DNA of 64,000 nucleotides, taken from Deltaproteobacteria bacterium. GTDB taxonomy: Bacteria > Desulfobacterota > Desulfarculia > Adiutricales > Adiutricaceae. The notes under the pieces were generated by a model. That model had not been told where the DNA came from. It searched no databases and worked only from the letters and a program-made list of their open reading frames with translations. This document shows, piece by piece, positions 62,766 to 64,000 of the stretch; position 1 is the stretch's first letter; each line of letters opens with the position of its first letter. The stretch spans positions 16,305 through 80,304 of the forward strand of contig JAISMF010000059.1 of NCBI GenBank assembly GCA_031276865.1, written 5' to 3'. The position numbers and the translations under genes were made by a program.

Positions 62766-63611
62766 GTGGGAAGAATCCTTAGAGCCCTGAGCCGAAACAA
62801 ACCCGCCGCGGCGGGCCTCATGGTGGTTTTGTCCATGTTCGCGCTCTCCATCCTCGCCCCCCGAATAGCCACCCACGGCCCGGACGACGTGGACGTGACC
62901 ATGCGCCTCAAAGCCCCGGGCGTGGGCGGACACATCCTGGGAACCGACCGTTTGGGCCGGGACGTCTTCTCCCGCATGATCTGGGGCTCCCGGGTCTCTT
63001 TGAAGGTGGGCTTCGTGGCCGTGGGGATAGCGGTTTTAATCGGCGTGATCTTGGGCTCCCTCGCGGGCTTCTACGGGGGTTGGCTGGATTCCCTCATCAT
63101 GCGCTTTTGCGATCTCATGCTCTGCTTCCCCACCATTTTCCTCATCCTCGCGGTCATAACCCTATTGGAGCCCTCCATCTGGAACGTCATGCTGGTGATA
63201 GGCCTCACCGGCTGGATGTCGGTCACCCGCTTCGTGCGGGCCGAGCTTTTGAGCCTCAAGAACCGGGACTTCGTCTGGGCCGCGAGAAACATGGGCGCGA
63301 GCGATCTGCGCGTGATAACCTCGCATCTGCTCCCCAACGCCATGGGACCCGTCTTCGTGACCGCCACCCTGGGCGTGGCCGGAGCCATCCTCACCGAGAG
63401 CACCCTCTCCTTTCTGGGCCTGGGGGTCCAGGCCCCCATGGCCTCCTGGGGATCCATCCTCGCGGACGGAAAGCAGTTCATCACCAGCGCCTGGTGGCTC
63501 ACCTTCTACCCGGGGCTCGCCATTTTAATCACTGTTTTAAGCTACAACCTGTTAGGCGAGGGCTTAAGGGAGTTCCTAAACCCCCACGCTAGAGGCGAGA
63601 AGCTCAACTGA
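62766..63611 (+). CDS. Dipeptide/oligopeptide ABC permease, DppC/OppC type (281 aa)
   Basis: Second permease. The family features are HILGTDRLGRDVFSRMIWGSRVSL near residues 60-83, the EAA loop WAARNMGASDLRVITSHLLPNAMGPV near 173-198, and STLSFLGLGVQAPMASWGS. About six membrane helices. It starts at GTG 62766 with GAGGAGG 6 nt upstream. Likely the last gene before the AT-rich end; ATPases may be encoded elsewhere. The substrate could be peptides or nickel; nickel would suit the CODH, but nothing in the sequence proves it. Confidence 0.94.
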   Translation: MGRILRALSRNKPAAAGLMVVLSMFALSILAPRIATHGPDDVDVTMRLKAPGVGGHILGTDRLGRDVFSRMIWGSRVSLKVGFVAVGIAVLIGVILGSLAGFYGGWLDSLIMRFCDLMLCFPTIFLILAVITLLEPSIWNVMLVIGLTGWMSVTRFVRAELLSLKNRDFVWAARNMGASDLRVITSHLLPNAMGPVFVTATLGVAGAILTESTLSFLGLGVQAPMASWGSILADGKQFITSAWWLTFYPGLAILITVLSYNLLGEGLREFLNPHARGEKLN

Positions 63612-63815
63612 CGAGGGATAATCCGCCAAAAAATCGGAGTTTTTCAAAACGCCTCGAAAAATCTAAAGCGCGAAGAGGCCGGGAGGATCGGACGCTCTCT
63701 ACAAATTGAACAATAAATCGGGTATGGCAGGGTGCTAATCTATACTGACGACTACGACCGCAGCGTGAGTCCACACTGTACTGGCGGAACCATTACTCCT
63801 GACCCAGCGGTAATA

Positions 63816-63900
63816 TTACTCCGGCGGTTAAATATTTGAAACCGCCAAGTATAAGGCCAGTGATACCGACCGACAATATTCGGGTGCTTCAAGTAATTGG
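63816..63900. mobile_element. Partial family-2 miniature element, copy 5
   Basis: TTACTCCGGCGGTTAAATATT preceded by TA. The interior (GATACCGACCGACAATATTC) resembles copy 3 (GATACTGACTGACATTATTC). The expected right terminus near 63903 is missing, so it is truncated or decayed. Confidence 0.6.
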
Positions 63901-63921
63901 TGGTGATTTTAGGAGGAATTC

Positions 63922-63950
63922 TTGACAATTGCATTCTTTTAATTTAGCAT
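63922..63950 (+). promoter_or_regulatory. Sigma70-like promoter candidate pointing out of the window
   Basis: TTGACA at 63922-63927, 17-nt spacer, TAGCAT at 63945-63950. Confidence 0.4.
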
Positions 63951-63951
63951 A

Positions 63952-64000
63952 TTACTCCCTTAATCAAAAAAGGGACCTTTATTTGACTAAATATGGGAGT
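63952..64000. mobile_element. Left part of a possible third TA-flanked element, cut by the window end
   Basis: TTACTCCC preceded by TA at 63950-63951. The window ends in GGGAGT, which would complete the inverted repeat TTACTCCC/GGGAGTAA if AA follows, giving an element of ~51 bp. Confidence 0.3.

Larger units (their letters stand above)
63612..64000. other. Accessory AT-rich end of window with element fragments
   Basis: No gene. It contains one incomplete family-2 element, a promoter-like pair and the left end of another TA-flanked sequence that the window cuts. Confidence 0.5.

Overview
This window looks like the chromosome of a Gram-negative anaerobe. An LptE-type LPS lipoprotein, an autotransporter beta-barrel and a PilY1-type pilus-tip protein indicate an outer membrane. 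A Ni-dependent carbon monoxide dehydrogenase (CODH) with its CooF ferredoxin indicates anaerobic one-carbon metabolism. GC-rich core genes alternate sharply with AT-rich islands. A deltaproteobacterium-like (Desulfobacterota) host is my best guess, from the gene order rplS-rnhB-rsmI-ribBA-ribH-nusB-lptE and from CODH plus PilY1. That is inference and no genus is claimed.

Layout. 0.4-7.9 kb (+): a GC-rich orphan P-loop ATPase, a very large hybrid sensor kinase and, 12 nt behind it, a DUF4277/IS1634-like protein that has lost catalytic residues. 7.9-12.2 kb: an AT-rich island with a type II restriction-modification system (Dam-class methylase overlapping a PD-(D/E)XK nuclease) and a small Cys protein, next to tRNA-Ser(CGA). 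12.4-19.4 kb (-): a housekeeping block of translation, riboflavin and envelope genes. 19.4-27.7 kb: AT-rich DNA with an AAA-ATPase/PD-(D/E)XK protein and a broken LRR-autotransporter adhesin gene damaged by miniature elements and frameshifts. 27.8-30.8 kb (-): a BtuFCD/FecBCDE-like uptake ABC transporter. 31-36.3 kb: two ~660-bp direct repeats enclosing a DinJ-YafQ pair, miniature elements and an IS1634-type insertion sequence. 37.2-42.1 kb: a single-chain type ISP restriction-modification enzyme. 42.4-48.0 kb (-): PilY1-like. 48-50.4 kb: gene-free with two more miniature elements. 50.5-56.4 kb (+): a redox cluster of NuoE/HydC-like, NuoF/HydB-like and NuoG/HoxU-like proteins, CooS and CooF. 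56.5-63.6 kb: a SUMF1-domain protein, a secreted nuclease, a PotD-like protein, a TrmJ-like methylase, two Hsp20s and two peptide-type ABC permeases.

The strongest unexplained structure is a set of miniature inverted-repeat elements. Family 1 is ~141 bp, begins TGATGCGACTGCAAAA and makes 4-bp target duplications. I find about eight copies, one with a matching empty site in the window and one split by the IS1634-type element in a way that can be reconstructed exactly. Family 2 is 88 bp in all four complete copies, begins TTACCCCGGCG and duplicates TA. Two of its copies interrupt the LRR adhesin and a third abuts that gene's start codon and supplies its Shine-Dalgarno-like sequence.

Functionally, CooS/CooF next to a NADH-type flavoprotein set, with no hydrogenase subunit, suggests CO-derived electrons are passed to or from NAD(P). 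The two restriction systems, the toxin-antitoxin pair and the mobile elements are the accessory defence and mobility layer.
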